Shown here one piece after another: positions 11,205 to 23,931 of a stretch of 64,000 bases of DNA. The notes under the pieces were generated by a model that saw nothing but the letters and a program-made list of their open reading frames with translations, ran no database searches and was not told where the DNA came from. Every line of letters begins with the position of its first letter. Position 1 is the stretch's first letter. Source of the DNA: Prosopocoilus inquinatus (lineage: Eukaryota > Arthropoda > Insecta > Coleoptera > Lucanidae); NCBI GenBank assembly GCA_036172665.1, contig CM069872.1:20315001-20379000 (forward strand). The letters are read 5' to 3'. Made by a program: the position numbers and the translations under genes.

Positions 11205-13535
11205 AAATCATAGATCAAAGATATATTAGATGTCAAAGCCAACGTTGTATATGTGGAGCAACAAAATGCACGCCTCACGCGGCCTGGAGGGAATTAAAAT
11301 AAAAAAGGCGCGTAATTTAAAAATATTTCTGCGTTAACGGGTTAAGTATTGTTCAGGAAATTAAATAATCTAAAACATTTCGCTGCATTCATTAGAATGA
11401 CTGCCCGCCTGCTTGGGTTCGGAAAAGTGTAGTATGAACTTCAAAGTGCCGACAAGAGCTGTCCCTATTGATTGATGTCTATACTGTGGTAAGACCCTCG
11501 ACTAATTAATGCCAAATGGCCATTGATATAGGAACTTACTTTAATTGTAGAGTCTGAGAAATATTTTTCTTCAGTTTGATGATATATAAAGAAAAATTGA
11601 AACCAATAATAATATACTAAAGTTCAAGTCGAAGTAAAATATGTTTTATTTATCAATTAAAACTCAGAAGTATGGTGAATTATAGTTCGCTGTAACATGC
11701 GACAGCATTGAATACGACCTGCGCGCCGACCTACTGGACAAATTTCGCGCCATTAATTTTCGTCATACGATGGCTTATTAGCTGTTCCATTCAACAAGTA
11801 ACCCTGAGTGACTCTGGGGTGCTCCAGGCTTTGTACCCCGAGGCATCAAATGATTGATGTGTATACTGTGGTGGGATACTTTATCAGTACTGCCTTTAAA
11901 ACTTGTATGAAACTGTTTACTAAACAGAGTTGCCACCATATCACAACGCTTTTAGGAAAGTTGCGCGTTCAGAGTTTGGAAGAAGTAACCATTGAAGTAA
12001 CCCAAGTTTCAAATATCAGGTACCGCATTTTTATATTAAGTTGTCACAGCATGGGTAACGTGGTAATTTTAGCGACTCACAACACTGGAGATGGGTAAAA
12101 AGTTATCTTACCCGACTACATCCAACATCCAACGTAAAATATGAACTTTTTTAGAAAAATTTTGTGCAAATCGTTTTTGATTGCAGTGAAAACCTCGAGC
12201 AGCCTCTGGACAGCTGTTTCAGCCCTGCTTGGGGCTTCTTCAGCAGAGACGTAGCTCGACATTCCCACTGCAGACCAAAAACGACTTGCCCAATTTATTC
12301 GCAATTGCGATGTAAGAATGATGAACAGATAAAATAGCGACATCTTACTATCGCTTTTTGACCTGACATTGCATTAGGATAGACAAACTGAAGCGGGATT
12401 TGCAATTGCGAATAAATTGGGCAAGTCGTTTTTGGTCTACAGTGGGAATGTCGAGCTACGTCTCTGCTGAAGAAGCCCCAAGCAGGGCTGAAACAGCGGT
12501 CCAGAGGCTGCTCGAGGTTTTCACTGCAATCAAAAACGATTTGCACAAAATTTTTCTAAAAACTTTCATTATGCTTTGACAGCAAGCATGGCCGCCTTGC
12601 ATGGGGGACTTATTAGGAGCAAATCCCGCTTCAGTTTGTCTATCCTAATGCAATGTCAGGTCAAAAAGCGATAGTAAGATGTCGCTATTTTATCTGTTTA
12701 AAATATGAACGTTTGACGTCATTAGCGGATGCAATTTGTGAACGGCTTGGACAACGTCCGCGAACACCCGACGCAAAATTAGAACACGCACTAGTATTTC
12801 ATAATAAAATTAGATACAACCAGATACAAAAAAGTAGCAAATGTTCTAACAATTGTAGAATTTGCCATACAATCGTAAGAATATTTGCTACTTTTTTGTT
12901 TCTGGTTCCAATCACAGGGGTTTATGTCTATTTCCACAGTTTTAAACGCAATTATAATTCCCCCTAGGTCGCTGGGATGGCAATGATGGCACTCTATTTA
13001 CAGTAATCTGTAATCCTTAGCATATTTTTAAGCTACAATGGTTACCTTTTATTGATTTTGAAAAGTTTGAAATCGCTTGTCAGAAGCCAAAGTATTAATT
13101 CTATTTTTTTTTTATTAAACCTTTAAATTTCGTTTGCGGCCATCCCAGGCGAACGAACAGGACAATTTGTGATAAACATAAGGTAAGAGAGAATGATAAG
13201 CGAAAAGTGCACTTTTTTGGCTATCACGGCCGCGTGGTCTTATTAAGCGCCGGAGCGAAAAACGATCCGAGCAATCGTGGTTGTAATTTATAGAACGAAA
13301 ATCACAAATTGTCCGTTCATTCTTCTGGAATAGCCCTAAACTAGTATCTTGGGCAAGAATGCAGCGCAATGTTTTAGTTTATTTAATTTCCTGAACAATA
13401 CTTAACCCGTTAACGCAGAAATATTTTTAAATTACGCGCCTTTTTTATTTTAATTCCCCCCAGGCCGCGTGAGGCGTGCATTTTGTTGCCTCACATATAC
13501 AACGTTGGCTTTGACATCTAATATATCTATGGTTC
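11205..13535. mobile_element. Foldback element between Csp and the unrecognised gene
   Basis: 11206-11400 and 13352-13532 are inverted copies sharing GATGTCAAAGCCAACGTTG, GCGTGAGGCGTGCATTTTG and ACCCGTTAACGCAGAAATAT. The 2-kb interior contains the family A insertion at 12135-12710 and no transposase I can recognise. Confidence 0.7.
12135..12710. mobile_element. Family A foldback element with 12-bp target duplication (short, palindromic)
   Basis: TAAAATATGAAC occurs at 12135-12146 and 12699-12710. The interior is one unit facing an inverted unit with the turn near 12405. The ends are of the same two types as in the larger copies. Confidence 0.75.
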
Positions 13536-13747
13536 CAATTTTACAACAGAATCACGTAGAATGTATTTTCTAGTTGTTGGCGACACTGAACTAAACATGT
13601 AATAAGGTTATGTTCACTCTTTACAAATTTGCTTACGGTCAACCACGGTGTAATATCTTTTTCACCATACACTTTACACTGGGCCGTTGCACTAGGCAGT
13701 CAACCTATGCAATCATCTTACAGCATTTTCAAGTTAAAGAGATCACA

Positions 13748-13936
13748 ATGACGGAATTAAGAATTTATGAGCTGCTGAGCGAAATAAGCAATAGCAGTAA
13801 TGTTTTGGGGACCGACGATCATTATAATCTACTGCCAGAGAACGTTAATCTCATATGCAAAGCCATAACTAGAATGTTGTACGATACCCTGAAAGACAAG
13901 AATTCTGTTGTTCTGAGTAAACGTATTGACCTGATC
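13748..13936 (+). CDS. Unrecognised gene, coding exon 1
   Basis: Residues 1-63. The donor GTAAGT at 13937 is strong. The reading frame is also open upstream to ATG 13610. Confidence 0.65.
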
Positions 13937-16900
13937 GTAAGTACATACACCTAAATTATAATGCTTAAAATTATTTGCATCTCGAACAGTGAAAATACCA
14001 TGTAAACAACAAATTAAGTCATTTTACAGCTGGCTTTCATAAAAATAAGCCACAGAAGTTTGCAATATTTTAGCAACTGATTCGAAAGTGGTGTGTAAAA
14101 GATGAGAACCATTTTTATCCCGATGCTAACAATTACACATGTTTCATAAAATGCTTGAAAATACATAATAACGAACCTCATGAAATTGAGGACTTCCTTC
14201 AAGAAGAACTTAAAAACTGCGATTCATTTCACGATGATCACTTGGAATATGTTCAGTTTTACAAAGACTTTGACGAAAGAAATTTAGAAAGGCGCCAGCG
14301 TTTAGGTTTATTTGACGAACTATTAAACACATTTGGCTTGACTGCTTTTACGTTTTAGGTGTTATTTTAGATACTGATCAGAAAATATTAAGTGAAATTG
14401 AATTTACTGTGGTGAAGAAAGATGTTTGTCCCGAGAGTATTGAAAAATTCCTTTCCTGTTTATTTAAAACTGCAAACAACACAAACAATGTCATGGAAGA
14501 AATTACGAGGAAGAGAAGTGCCCTTTGTAAAGCTGGCATGGAAAGTCAACGGGCTAAAAGAATTTCATTTGCGTACGCTTTACTAAACCTTCCGAGAAAT
14601 GACCTAATAACATCATTAGTTGTCTCCATTGTTAATGCAATTTCTGCTAAATCCAATGTAGACCAATGTGAAATGAATTTACTTGAATACATAATGGTGA
14701 AGGCAGGTGCGTTATTTTTTTTTTTAATTTTAATATACAGGTGTCCAAAATTGCTTAACCATAGATTACTGTTCAAAATAAAATGATTTATGTTACGGTG
14801 AGTCGCTATTATAGTGAGCTTTCTATTGTACAGGGTGTCCCAAACCTCTTGAAAGGTCTAAAAATGCCTCTTTAAATCAACGCAGGCTCATGCATAACAT
14901 ATTTGGGTAGGCGACAGACATATTTCCAGAGTGCTTGCTCTGTCTAACACACATGAACAGGGAAAATAATACAAGATGCACAACGGTCACTTACCCAAAT
15001 ATGTTACGCAGAACCGTCGCTGCTTTAAATTCATTTTATCAAGAAAAGGTCTTAACAAAAGTGGTGTGGGTTTTCATTCTGCATAATTTAAAATTATTTT
15101 CAAATATACAGGTTGTTCATTTAATAAGTTACAAACCCAACTTATTATTTTTTAAATGGAATACTATATATTTTATTGCAGTTTTGATTACACCTTGAAG
15201 AGACGATAAAAATGATATAACATTATGCTTACTTATTTTTAGTATTCATCGAGTTATTTTTAATTTTATACAAAAAATGAGTCATGTTTGTTCATCTGCC
15301 AAATTGTCAATTTTAATGCTACGACAATCAACCTTGGACCAAAATATTTCTAAATCTCTCTACTTTTACAATATTCATCTTCATTTTAAAAAACCTAGCG
15401 ACTATCAATAACAGTACGATTCAGTTCGCGTATTGTAAAATTAGTCATTTTTTCAAATTGAACACCTTGCATATTATAGTATATTTGTATAGTGCTTTCC
15501 ACGAGCTTTCCAACCGTACCATATTCTATGGTCTTAAGATTTATAACTTGTGAGTTATTATCACTTCTCTATAATCAACTTAAGGAACATGCTGTAAAAT
15601 ATTTTCATTCGTCTCAGAATCATTTAAGATATTCATCCATGCAATTATCGTACTTTTAGTGATTTAAATAAAAATAAATAAATAAATTCAGGAACTGAAC
15701 GATTTTTTTCAGGTAATGGCTGTAATGTAAGAACATATTACAAATCGGTTGGATAATCGCTGGATAGAACGTGATAATGCTTTGATCTGGTCTCCACGGT
15801 TACCAGATTTATCTCTCGACGTCTTTTATGGGGATATGAGTAAACAAATGAAAAAAAAGTTCTCTTATCACAATTTGTTTATAATCGTCGATACGTATTT
15901 TGACAGCCACGCTACTATCTTCATTTCTATTGGAGATTCAACGAGAATATCCTCTGGCTCATCAACCAAAGAGTGTGCGTGTGTGGATGATTGAAAATGG
16001 CAGCGTACCTGTTGAAATACGCATAAAAAGATATAATCTAATATTAGTATGAAATAAATTTCAAAAACCTATTACTGAACTACTTTCACTTGTACTATTC
16101 TTAGCTTATGGGGATATGTAAAGAAACAAGGGTATAAAGATGTACCCGGCACATGCAAAGAGAAGAAAATTCGTGTTTAGCAATATGGTAAAGTTTCTTT
16201 TAAAATTTTTTCAATAGTTTAAATTTTTATGATTTTTTAAACCTATTTGTGACTGGACACATTTTGCTTTTTCTTAGTTAATATGTAAAGAATATTAAGA
16301 TTCAATTTGTTTCTTTGATATGTAGCTTCAAAATAATAGAACCTTTTATCATGTAAATAAATCCTTTCCATTCGTTTTTATAATGTAATTGGAATTATTT
16401 AGTGAAAATCGTTGAGTTCCTGTATTTATTCCATATTTTTAATTGCAACCGCTAAAACAATGACAAAGAAATTGTTAATTTGAACAAAAATAAAGTAATT
16501 AAAGTTGGTTCTTGTCCGATGAAAATTGTAAGTAGAAAGTGTTGGGCGGAGATTAATTTTCAATTACTTTATTTTTAAGTACAAAGTTTTTTTAATCTCG
16601 AACCGGACAGAAATATGAAGGGAACACAGTCAACGTTTCGCTATAGATTTATAGCTTCGTCAGGAGTCACTCCTGTGCCAGAGTTGTGTTTTTCTTTTAA
16701 ATGGAATATACTGCATATTATGGTTTATTTCGATTCGTCTGTAAGAGTAGATAAATTTATTATAAGGATGTTATGTTGTTATGTTATCTTAAAATTCGGC
16801 GTTTAAACTTTACAGGAACATTGCATAACCTCTCTGGAACAGAAAACAATTTCCATCTCGAACATATTTCTATTATTTTACACAGGATCATTCATAACTC

Positions 16901-19126
16901 CGATGTTTATTTTACTCGGTTAGTTTAAATGGAACATCCTATATTTTATTATTAAATTTAACACGTCTTTGATTAAGTTTTACAGTAGTATGGGGTTTAA
17001 TATGTGTTACACAATAAACCTAAACACAGTAAGCTGTCAAATTCGTAAATTCATAAAACAACATTTATTCCATCATTCTAGTTTCTAGTTTCTAGTCTGT
17101 TAAAAATAACACTCATTTGATTTATAACATCACAGACGATATGCATACTTTCTTTTTACCAACACTGCCTGATTATTTTAAGTAAGATAAAATAACGTCA
17201 AGGAACGCAACCAACGATAATAACAATACCAATGGAAATAGCTGTAAAATTATAACAATAATAATAATAATAATAATAGCAATTGTTTTAACATTAATAA
17301 CAGTATAGAAAATTTTCAAAATGATAACCGTAGTGCTTTTCACATAATTGTTTTCTATGACAAGGAGATTGATTCACATTTAAATCAACTGTTATAGTTA
17401 TTTGTATTTTTACTATAATTTTTATTATCTTTTTTGGTATTGTTATTTTTGTTGGGTGTTATCTTATTTAAAATAGTCATAGTGTTGATAAAATAATAAT
17501 ACAAATTTTAGGAGTTAAGCATAACTGAGTTATTAGTTTTGCTGGCAACGGAACTGACACTTGGAGGAAAGGGGGCTAACTTCAGGCGTGAATTCGATCC
17601 CCAATGCCAATGTATGTATGTTCTATGTGAGAGATGGAATTTTCATCTGTCGGTTACTGTTCTGTGGAATTTGCTTTGAACTGGTGATTGTACGTTTCCC
17701 TGGTTTGTAAGGCGAAGAGTAAAGATGTAGTAAGTCGGTCACAGTCAAAACAGTCAGAATAGTGTGGTATTAACTAAAAGTATGCATACGTTTTTTTACA
17801 GTCTCAACACACATTTTTTAAATTAAAATCAACTAAATTATAGACAAAATATTCCTTCCATTGGAAGATGGAATAAATGCTGTTTTATGAATTTCAGAAT
17901 TTGACATCTTACTGTGTGTAGGCTTGTTGCGTAACACATACTGAACCCTATATCATTGTAAAGCTTAATCAAAGACCTATTAAATTCAGTAATAAAATAT
18001 AGGGTGTTCCATTTAAACTAACCGAGTAAAATAAACATCGGAGTTATGAATCACCCTGTGTAAAATAATAGGAATATGTTCGAAGTGGAAATTGTTTTAT
18101 CCTCTAGAGAGGTTATGTAACGTTACTGTAGAATTTAAATGCCAGATTTTAATAAACAACTAATCTGTAAAACATTAAATAATAGCATTTTTTTACATTG
18201 AAATGTCAATATCTCAAAAACTATTAGGTTTAGGTACATAACATCCTTGTAATAAATTTATCTACTCTTAAAGACGAATCGAAATAAATCATAATATACA
18301 GTACGTTCTATTTGAAAAAACGCAACTTTGGTCTGACGCAGCCACACGCCCTGTATAATTGTAACTAATTTTAAATCATGCGTCTATAGCATAAAATAGA
18401 TTTTAAAAATTTGCATTAATATAGACGCTATGTACCGAATATGCACTATTGGCCCACCCTGTATACTTCGTGTCCACGGATTGAGTTTACTGTAGGAAAA
18501 CCTTTTTTTTTTTAATTTGAGTTCTCGAGAAGTCATTCTTTATAAAAAAAAATTGGTTGTCCTAAATCACCCAGAAACTTCATAGAAAGCATTGTTGCTG
18601 CAAGGTGTAATTTTTTAGCCTTAAATAAAAAACACTGTTTTATTAAAAAATGTTAAAACGTTGAATGTTGCCATAAAATTGGGAAGAAAAGGTCTTGAGA
18701 GTTTTTTAATATCTATAGGTAAATAACTTCGTAAAAATTCAAATAGGAAAGTTAATTATTGTTGCGGCCTCAGTTACTGTAGTTACATCATCTTATTTTG
18801 AGGTCAGGAATATTTCTATGTCATCATCCTGTATTAGTTAAATCTATATTTCAGGTAACATACAACTCGATGCAGAATTTCAAGTGAACCTTTTAAGAAA
18901 ATTGCCTTTTATTTATGAACGGCCACTGATACTTTTATGCAGGGATGTACTGTTGGGGAATATGTCTGATGTAATTCTGGAAAGAAATATGTGTCTGTCC
19001 AAAGTAATTCAACTGTCAAAGGGAAATCATTGGCTGAAAATGAAAATTTTATTATTACTCTACGAATTATTTGCTTTGTCTAATTATAATGAACATATAT
19101 TTAATGTTATAAAGAAATTTAAATAA
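13748..19126 (+). CDS. Unrecognised 346-residue protein, four coding exons
   Basis: Exons are 13748-13936, 14074-14305, 14359-14706 and 18855-19126. Phases 0, 1 and 1 chain exactly, and introns 1 (137 bp) and 2 (53 bp) are of typical insect size. The protein looks soluble and mostly helical, with no signal peptide, no clear membrane segment and no catalytic motif I can name. Residues 111-137 are acidic, and Leu-rich helices dominate the last 90 residues, as in helical-repeat proteins. ATG 13748 has a good insect context (CACAATG). An in-frame ATG at 13610 would add 46 residues. An AATAAA overlaps the stop region near 19120. Intron 3 (14707-18854) is almost wholly transposon sequence. I do not assign a function. 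That it is a real gene is supported by splice-phase consistency and by uninterrupted coding in all four exons. Confidence 0.72.
14074..14305 (+). CDS. Unrecognised gene, coding exon 2
   Basis: The acceptor ATATTTTAG ends at 14073. It is preferred over CATTTTACAG at 14029, which would run into a stop. The exon begins QLIRKWC and ends one base into a Gly codon before GTTTAT. The donor is weak, but the phase matches exon 3. Confidence 0.62.
14359..14706 (+). CDS. Unrecognised gene, coding exon 3
   Basis: The acceptor is ACGTTTTAG and the donor GTGCGT. The exon encodes about 116 residues, including a charged helix (MEEITRKRSALCKAG), and leaves one base of a Gly codon for exon 4. Confidence 0.68.
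14831..16480 (+). mobile_element. Family D (degenerate mariner-type) element, left part
   Basis: It starts at TA|CAGGGTGTCCCAAACC and parallels the flanks of the 31.5-41.6 kb copy. It contains the transposase relic at 15749-15994. Its right inverted end is not found; a hammerhead-like fragment and family C follow. Confidence 0.6.
15740..16025 (+). pseudogene. Mariner-type transposase relic (C-terminal part)
   Basis: NRWIERDNALIWSPRLPDLS matches the region around the third catalytic Asp of mariner transposases (W-x-P-R-S-P-D-L-S). A second frame continues with WRFNENILWLINQRVCVWMI. Only this part is readable. The same relic recurs at about 36560-36830. Confidence 0.5.
16631..16663 (-). ncRNA. 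Hammerhead-ribozyme-like core
   Basis: On the minus strand, CTGACGA is followed by one extra A, a 6-bp stem (GCTATA/TATAGC) with a 4-nt loop, then GAAAC. This resembles the hammerhead motifs known in Penelope-like elements. The extra base and the absence of a visible stem III make activity doubtful. Confidence 0.35.
16684..18463. mobile_element. Family C foldback element, copy 1
   Basis: Long inverted arms (about 16684-17160 and 17765-18463) share GAAATTGTTTT-type and AACCGAGTAAAATAAACATC blocks. The left tip is missing. The loop holds an (AAT)n tract at 17256-17278 and a tRNA-like TTCGATC segment near 17592. Confidence 0.65.
18855..19126 (+). CDS. Unrecognised gene, coding exon 4 (C-terminus)
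   Basis: The acceptor ATATTTCAG completes the Gly codon left by exon 3, 4.1 kb upstream. Leu-rich helices run to ...NVIKKFK and the TAA stop. Confidence 0.68.
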
Positions 19127-19420
19127 ATTTTACTAAAAAAAAGTGTAAACTTAAAAGATTTTGATTTAGACCCCTTTTGAGTTTTCCTTAGACACTTGTA
19201 CAGCAGCATGCAGCAGGGGATTTACTTTGCCAGCATTTTAATAATCGTAGATTATTAGTAGACAATCGTTGAAAAGTAACTTTTGATACGGAAGTTTTAG
19301 GAAAGCAAACTGCGTTTGGTTTACGTTTATTAGTTGATACAGCATTCAAGTATTTACTTGCCGCAACATTAAACCAACCAACATTGGGGCACTTTTATTA
19401 TTTATATGTAGAATACAGTA

Positions 19421-19560
19421 GGACCTCTGTAATCCGAACATGCCTTAATTCGAACCTCCAATAATTGGAACAGCGGATATTCGAAGTCATAATCCAAACA
19501 ATGTCTCATTAATCCGAATAGCGAAGTAATTTCCGCCGGGAATCTCTTGGATTAGTTGGA
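19421..19560 (+). mobile_element. pogo/Tigger-like terminal fragment
   Basis: TACAGTAGGACCTCTGTAATCCGAACAT, broken here as CAGTAGGACCTCTG then TAATCCGAAC, with a subterminal AATCCGAAT repeat. This is the typical pogo-group terminal pattern. No matching right end or transposase was found. Confidence 0.5.
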
Positions 19561-21065
19561 AAAAAAAACTTTTTTTAAAAGAACAGAACTTCTGTGTTTT
19601 TTGTTTAAAACATGTTTAAAATTGACCCTAAATTAAACATGTTTTAAACAAAAAAAAGCTGTTTAAAACAACGTTCAAATGTTTAAATATTATTATTATT
19701 ATTATTATTTGATATTTGTGTAAAAAGAAGAATTTATTAAAATTCGATCTCTTATTAAAAGAAAGATGAAAAGTTTGTAATGTTAGATTATGTTCCCTTT
19801 TAAAAATAATGTATGTACTTTGATAATAATTTAAATAATTTAAGGCAGAACTTGATTTATTTAGGATCTACGGTCGCGGTGTTTTAAATGATTTTCAAAG
19901 AAAGTATGAAGTATTTGGTATCAACATACTAAGAAAAATATTGCCAATGAAAACTAAAATCAAATACAATACAAAGAAGTATTTTTTTCAAATTACTTGA
20001 TCGTATTAGAACTAAAATACATGACTCGTGGATTTCAATATTGGAAAACAAAGATTTCAAATATGTAAAAACATGTAGGATGTTCCATTTAAAATAACAA
20101 AGTTGATATTACTTCCGGCGAAACCAAAAGTCCAGTAGGTATATGTCTGAAATTTCAAATTAAATTTTTGTTTCCTTCATCCTTTTCAAATTTTAAACAA
20201 ACCTTAAAATTCTAGAAGGGGAAGTTTTGGGACACACGGTAGAAATTCAATAAAGACAAATGAAACGATAACGTTATAAACAGTTTAAACAGCGACATCC
20301 TACGATCGCTTTTTGACCTAACATTGCTTTAGGATTGACAAATTCAAGCCAGTTTGCTACATAATAACTCATCCCGTAGCCCATAGTACGAACAAGGAAG
20401 CGGAGGACACAGTATGTTTCAAAACTTAATTAAATAATAAAAGGTTAAATATTGATAAGACATTTTAAAATTTTACAATATAAGTATTATTCTAGTGATC
20501 AGTAATAATTAATGAACTGATTATAATTAATCTAATGCAATTGAAATTTAGTTCAAATCAAAGCTACAGTGTAGTCATCACGTCATCATCTCAGCCATGC
20601 ATTGTTTACAGTTATTAAAACAACTGATATGAGAACAAACTAAAGTTTAAAGTTAATCTGTCAGTGAAATACAGACCCTAAACAATTAACTTCTGGTTAC
20701 ACAGTATTATGTTGCAAAAATAAAACATATATGTATATCAAAAGTGTTCTTTTTCTAGCTCAAAACTAAAAGAATGAATTTAAAACATGAACAAAAAACA
20801 TGTTTAAAACTTAAAAATAAAGCACTTATATCAAAAGAGTTCCTTTTTAGCTTAAAATTACAAAAAAATAATTTAAAACATTATCAAAAAAAAATATTTA
20901 AAATATTTTGTTTAAAACAGTTTGTTTTGAACTTTCCAACCCTGGTTCGTAGGGTAGCGATAGCACAAAGTAGTGGCCGTAAATTGACGGTGAATGACGT
21001 CACACAAAAAGAAACGTACTAATAACGTTACGCATATAAATCGTTAAGGATTGTTTTAAACATGC
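19561..21065. other. AT-rich sequence with dispersed TTTAAAACATG motifs
   Basis: It contains an (ATT)n tract (about 19690-19712) and many variants of GTTTAAAACATG at both ends (19590-19680 and 20780-21065). An open frame at 20774-21022 is made of these motifs and is not taken as a gene. Family A and B fragments lie inside. Confidence 0.4.
20282..20375. repeat. Family A fragment
   Basis: A stretch of about 90 bp matching the AGCGACATC...ATCGCTTTTTGACCTAAC end of the unit. Confidence 0.55.
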
Positions 21066-21410
21066 AGCATGCCATGATATATTTTTATTAGTTTGGCTTC
21101 AGGTCCTGCCCTACGGTCTGGTTACATGAAGTTTTTTTTTTTTTTTCAAAAAAATATTTGCCTTAGTCAATACAGTCATTAATTTAATTCCTGGTACTTT
21201 CTTCTTCAACTGCCTCTTAGTTCAAAATGCAGAAAATAATTCCTGCCGGCAATAAAATGCACATAAAAATTGTTTTGATGAATATAAGAGACAATCAGGG
21301 CTATTCTGTAACATTGATAAGCATATTGAAATGTATTGGATACTGTGGTTTCCAGTACAATTAAATTGGATTGAACCTCCTAACCGAAAAGAGTTTTTTA
21401 AAACTATATA

Positions 21411-21441
21411 CGTATTTCGGCAGCTATGCTGCCATCTTCAG
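21411..21441 (-). ncRNA. Hammerhead-like motif, different family
   Basis: On the minus strand, CTGAAGA, T, then a 6-bp stem GGCAGC/GCTGCC with a short loop, then GAAAT. The GAAAC box is altered and one base is extra. Confidence 0.25.
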
Positions 21442-21759
21442 TAGATGACTTCTCAATCACAAGAGAAGTGACCGTGTCGTGCCGGTGGCTACTTTATATA
21501 TACAGGGAGATTCAGGCAACCCTTTCATTAAAAGTTTACGGGCTTCTCCTTTGAATTTCTGTTTCATATTTTGCAGTTATAAGTTAACGATATGGATCTC
21601 TCATAATATAATATTTTCAAATTTCGGCCACTTCCGCTTATACCGGAAGTTGCTGTCAACTTTATTATTTTAAATGGAATACCCCAATTTTTAATGCTTT
21701 TTTGAAATCTTTCCGAGATATTTTAATTTTTTTAAAATAACTCAGACTTGCAGAACCTT

Positions 21760-22905
21760 GGTTATGATACTGCCATCTTTGTGCATCAAAAACCATTATG
21801 CCCATTTTTGGCCTGTAGTAGGCTACAGTAACATTCTTTCAGATCATGTCCAGTTTTGCAGGCTGGTTGAAAAATAACTTCTATTCGAACTAATTCGTTT
21901 AGTCGAAAAGTCATGTTTTTTAAATGAAATGCCCAGTATATTTTTATACCATGTGATTCAGGATTAAATGTTCTTTCGTTCTGTATTAGCATTCCATATA
22001 CCTATCTCTTATAGTTCACTCGTTATCTATGATTTCTTCTTGGCACGTTATTTTTTTCCACTTTTCGGTATTATTTTTAAATAGTGGGCTATGAAAACTA
22101 GAGAATTATAATTTTTGAAATCATCCGTTTACTAGGAATAAAAAAAACAATTTATCGCTACGAAGAACCAAAAAATGAATAATCAAACACAGACATATTA
22201 AATGTATTTGATGATAAAAAATTGACAATTCAAGAAGTTTATAAAAAAAAGTTGTTATTTCGACGAAAATGCGTTATTGCTTAGATACAGTAGAAAGTTA
22301 TTACTAATAAATAATAGCTGAGGACAACTTAGAGTCGATATTATAACCAACAATTTGTGTATTATTTTCAATATTTTTTATTTATTTATTAGTTTCCTTA
22401 AATTTTGTATTGTAAGTGTAAATTTCTCCTGGTAAATGTGTAAATAGTCATACCAGCAATTCTAATACATGCGGCATATGTAAACAAAAAGTTCAGATGA
22501 GAGATGTGTATTTAAATATTATTTGTCGGTTTTTAAAATGAAATTGAAATTACAGTCAGAAATTAATTTAAAAAACCTCAGTTTGTTAAATTCTCATAGC
22601 ACACTATTCAGGAATAATACTAAACAGTGAAAAAATCGATGTGTCAAAGAGAAAATCTGAATAGAAAGAGAAAGGTAATAGATGGTTATAGGGAATGCTA
22701 ATACAGTTCGAAAGAACATTTAATTCTGATCCTTATGGTATAAAAAAATACTGACTGTTCTATTTAAAAAACATGACTTTTCGACAGTTGAAATCAGTTC
22801 GAAGTTAAGTTAATTTTCAACCAGCCCGTAAATTTTGTGTGAATTCAGATATGACCTGAAAGCGTATTAGCATAGCCTACTACAGGCCAAAAATTGAATA
22901 ATTAC
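21760..22905. mobile_element. Family F inverted-repeat element, copy 1
   Basis: The left arm (TTTTGGCCTGTAGTAGGCTA at 21806) and right arm (TAGCCTACTACAGGCCAAAA near 22880) continue inverted through CAGGCTGGTTGAAAA and CATGACTTTTCGAC. The interior is AT-rich and non-coding. Confidence 0.6.
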
Positions 22906-23931
22906 ATTTTCCTTTATTTATATTAAAAACAATCAAATATTCCAACCAACACTTCTTTTACGCTCAGATATAATTTTCAAATGATCTGACTGAGATTTGA
23001 CAGAAAATTTAAATTGTTTAAAAACTCACTCAGCCTACCTGAACATTGTAAATGTAATTGAAAGCAGTATATTTCACAAACTTTTTGATTAATATACTGA
23101 GCTATGTTATTGATCAAGTAATTTTCTTCTTTCTTCAAAAATATAAAAATGTACAGGATGATTCATATAATATATTTTCATTAATAAAATACATGAAAAC
23201 AAGAGGTGAAAAATGCACGAATAAAATCGGAAGCTGCAGTGCAGCGTGATTCGTTCATATCGTTCATCTGAATCAAATCGTTCGTTCACGAACGAACGAA
23301 ATGAAACAATTCAATCGTTCGTGTACGGCACAACTCTAGTTCCAATTAACGATAAAAGTCGCGCTACTTGGATGCTAACAAAAATAATTTGTTTACTGTT
23401 ACTATTACCTGACGTACAATTAGTAAAGCAATACCTTTTCAATCATTTTAGGAAAAATACGGACATTTATTAAAAACAGACCGGACACCAGGACGCTTCC
23501 CGAATAACGTACAGTCCGTTATAAAAACGGACTTACAGCAACCCTACCTTACCGGTAACATTGAAAATTTCCCATAAGGTAATGTAGTAATTTTAACAAC
23601 TCACAACAATATGAGTATCCACTGTAATGTAATGAAAATTCCATTACTTTGCTATTACGTTACAGTGTAAACGTTCACGAACGCACCCCTGAACTGCAAA
23701 ACATGAAATCTGAATTGAAACATTTATGGTTCGTTATACAGAGCCTCCGTAACCATGTGTGCAAAGCGTGCAGTGCACGCGGGCGCCAGGTTCAGGGGGT
23801 GACAATTAGCCTATTGGCCACTGGACAGGTTCTGGCACTTTTTTCGCAAAAAAAAAATTAATGGGTATCTGGTAAAAATTATTCGAAAAAACTATCCACA
23901 AGTCTAAACTGTTTTGATGAAGCCGTCAACC

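Noticed and set aside
17580..17620. Possible tRNA gene in family C loop
   Set aside because: Only a T-arm-like box is present; no acceptor stem, D-arm or anticodon arm could be drawn.
20774..21022. 82-codon lysine-rich frame
   Set aside because: Built from repeated TTTAAAACATG-type motifs; low complexity.
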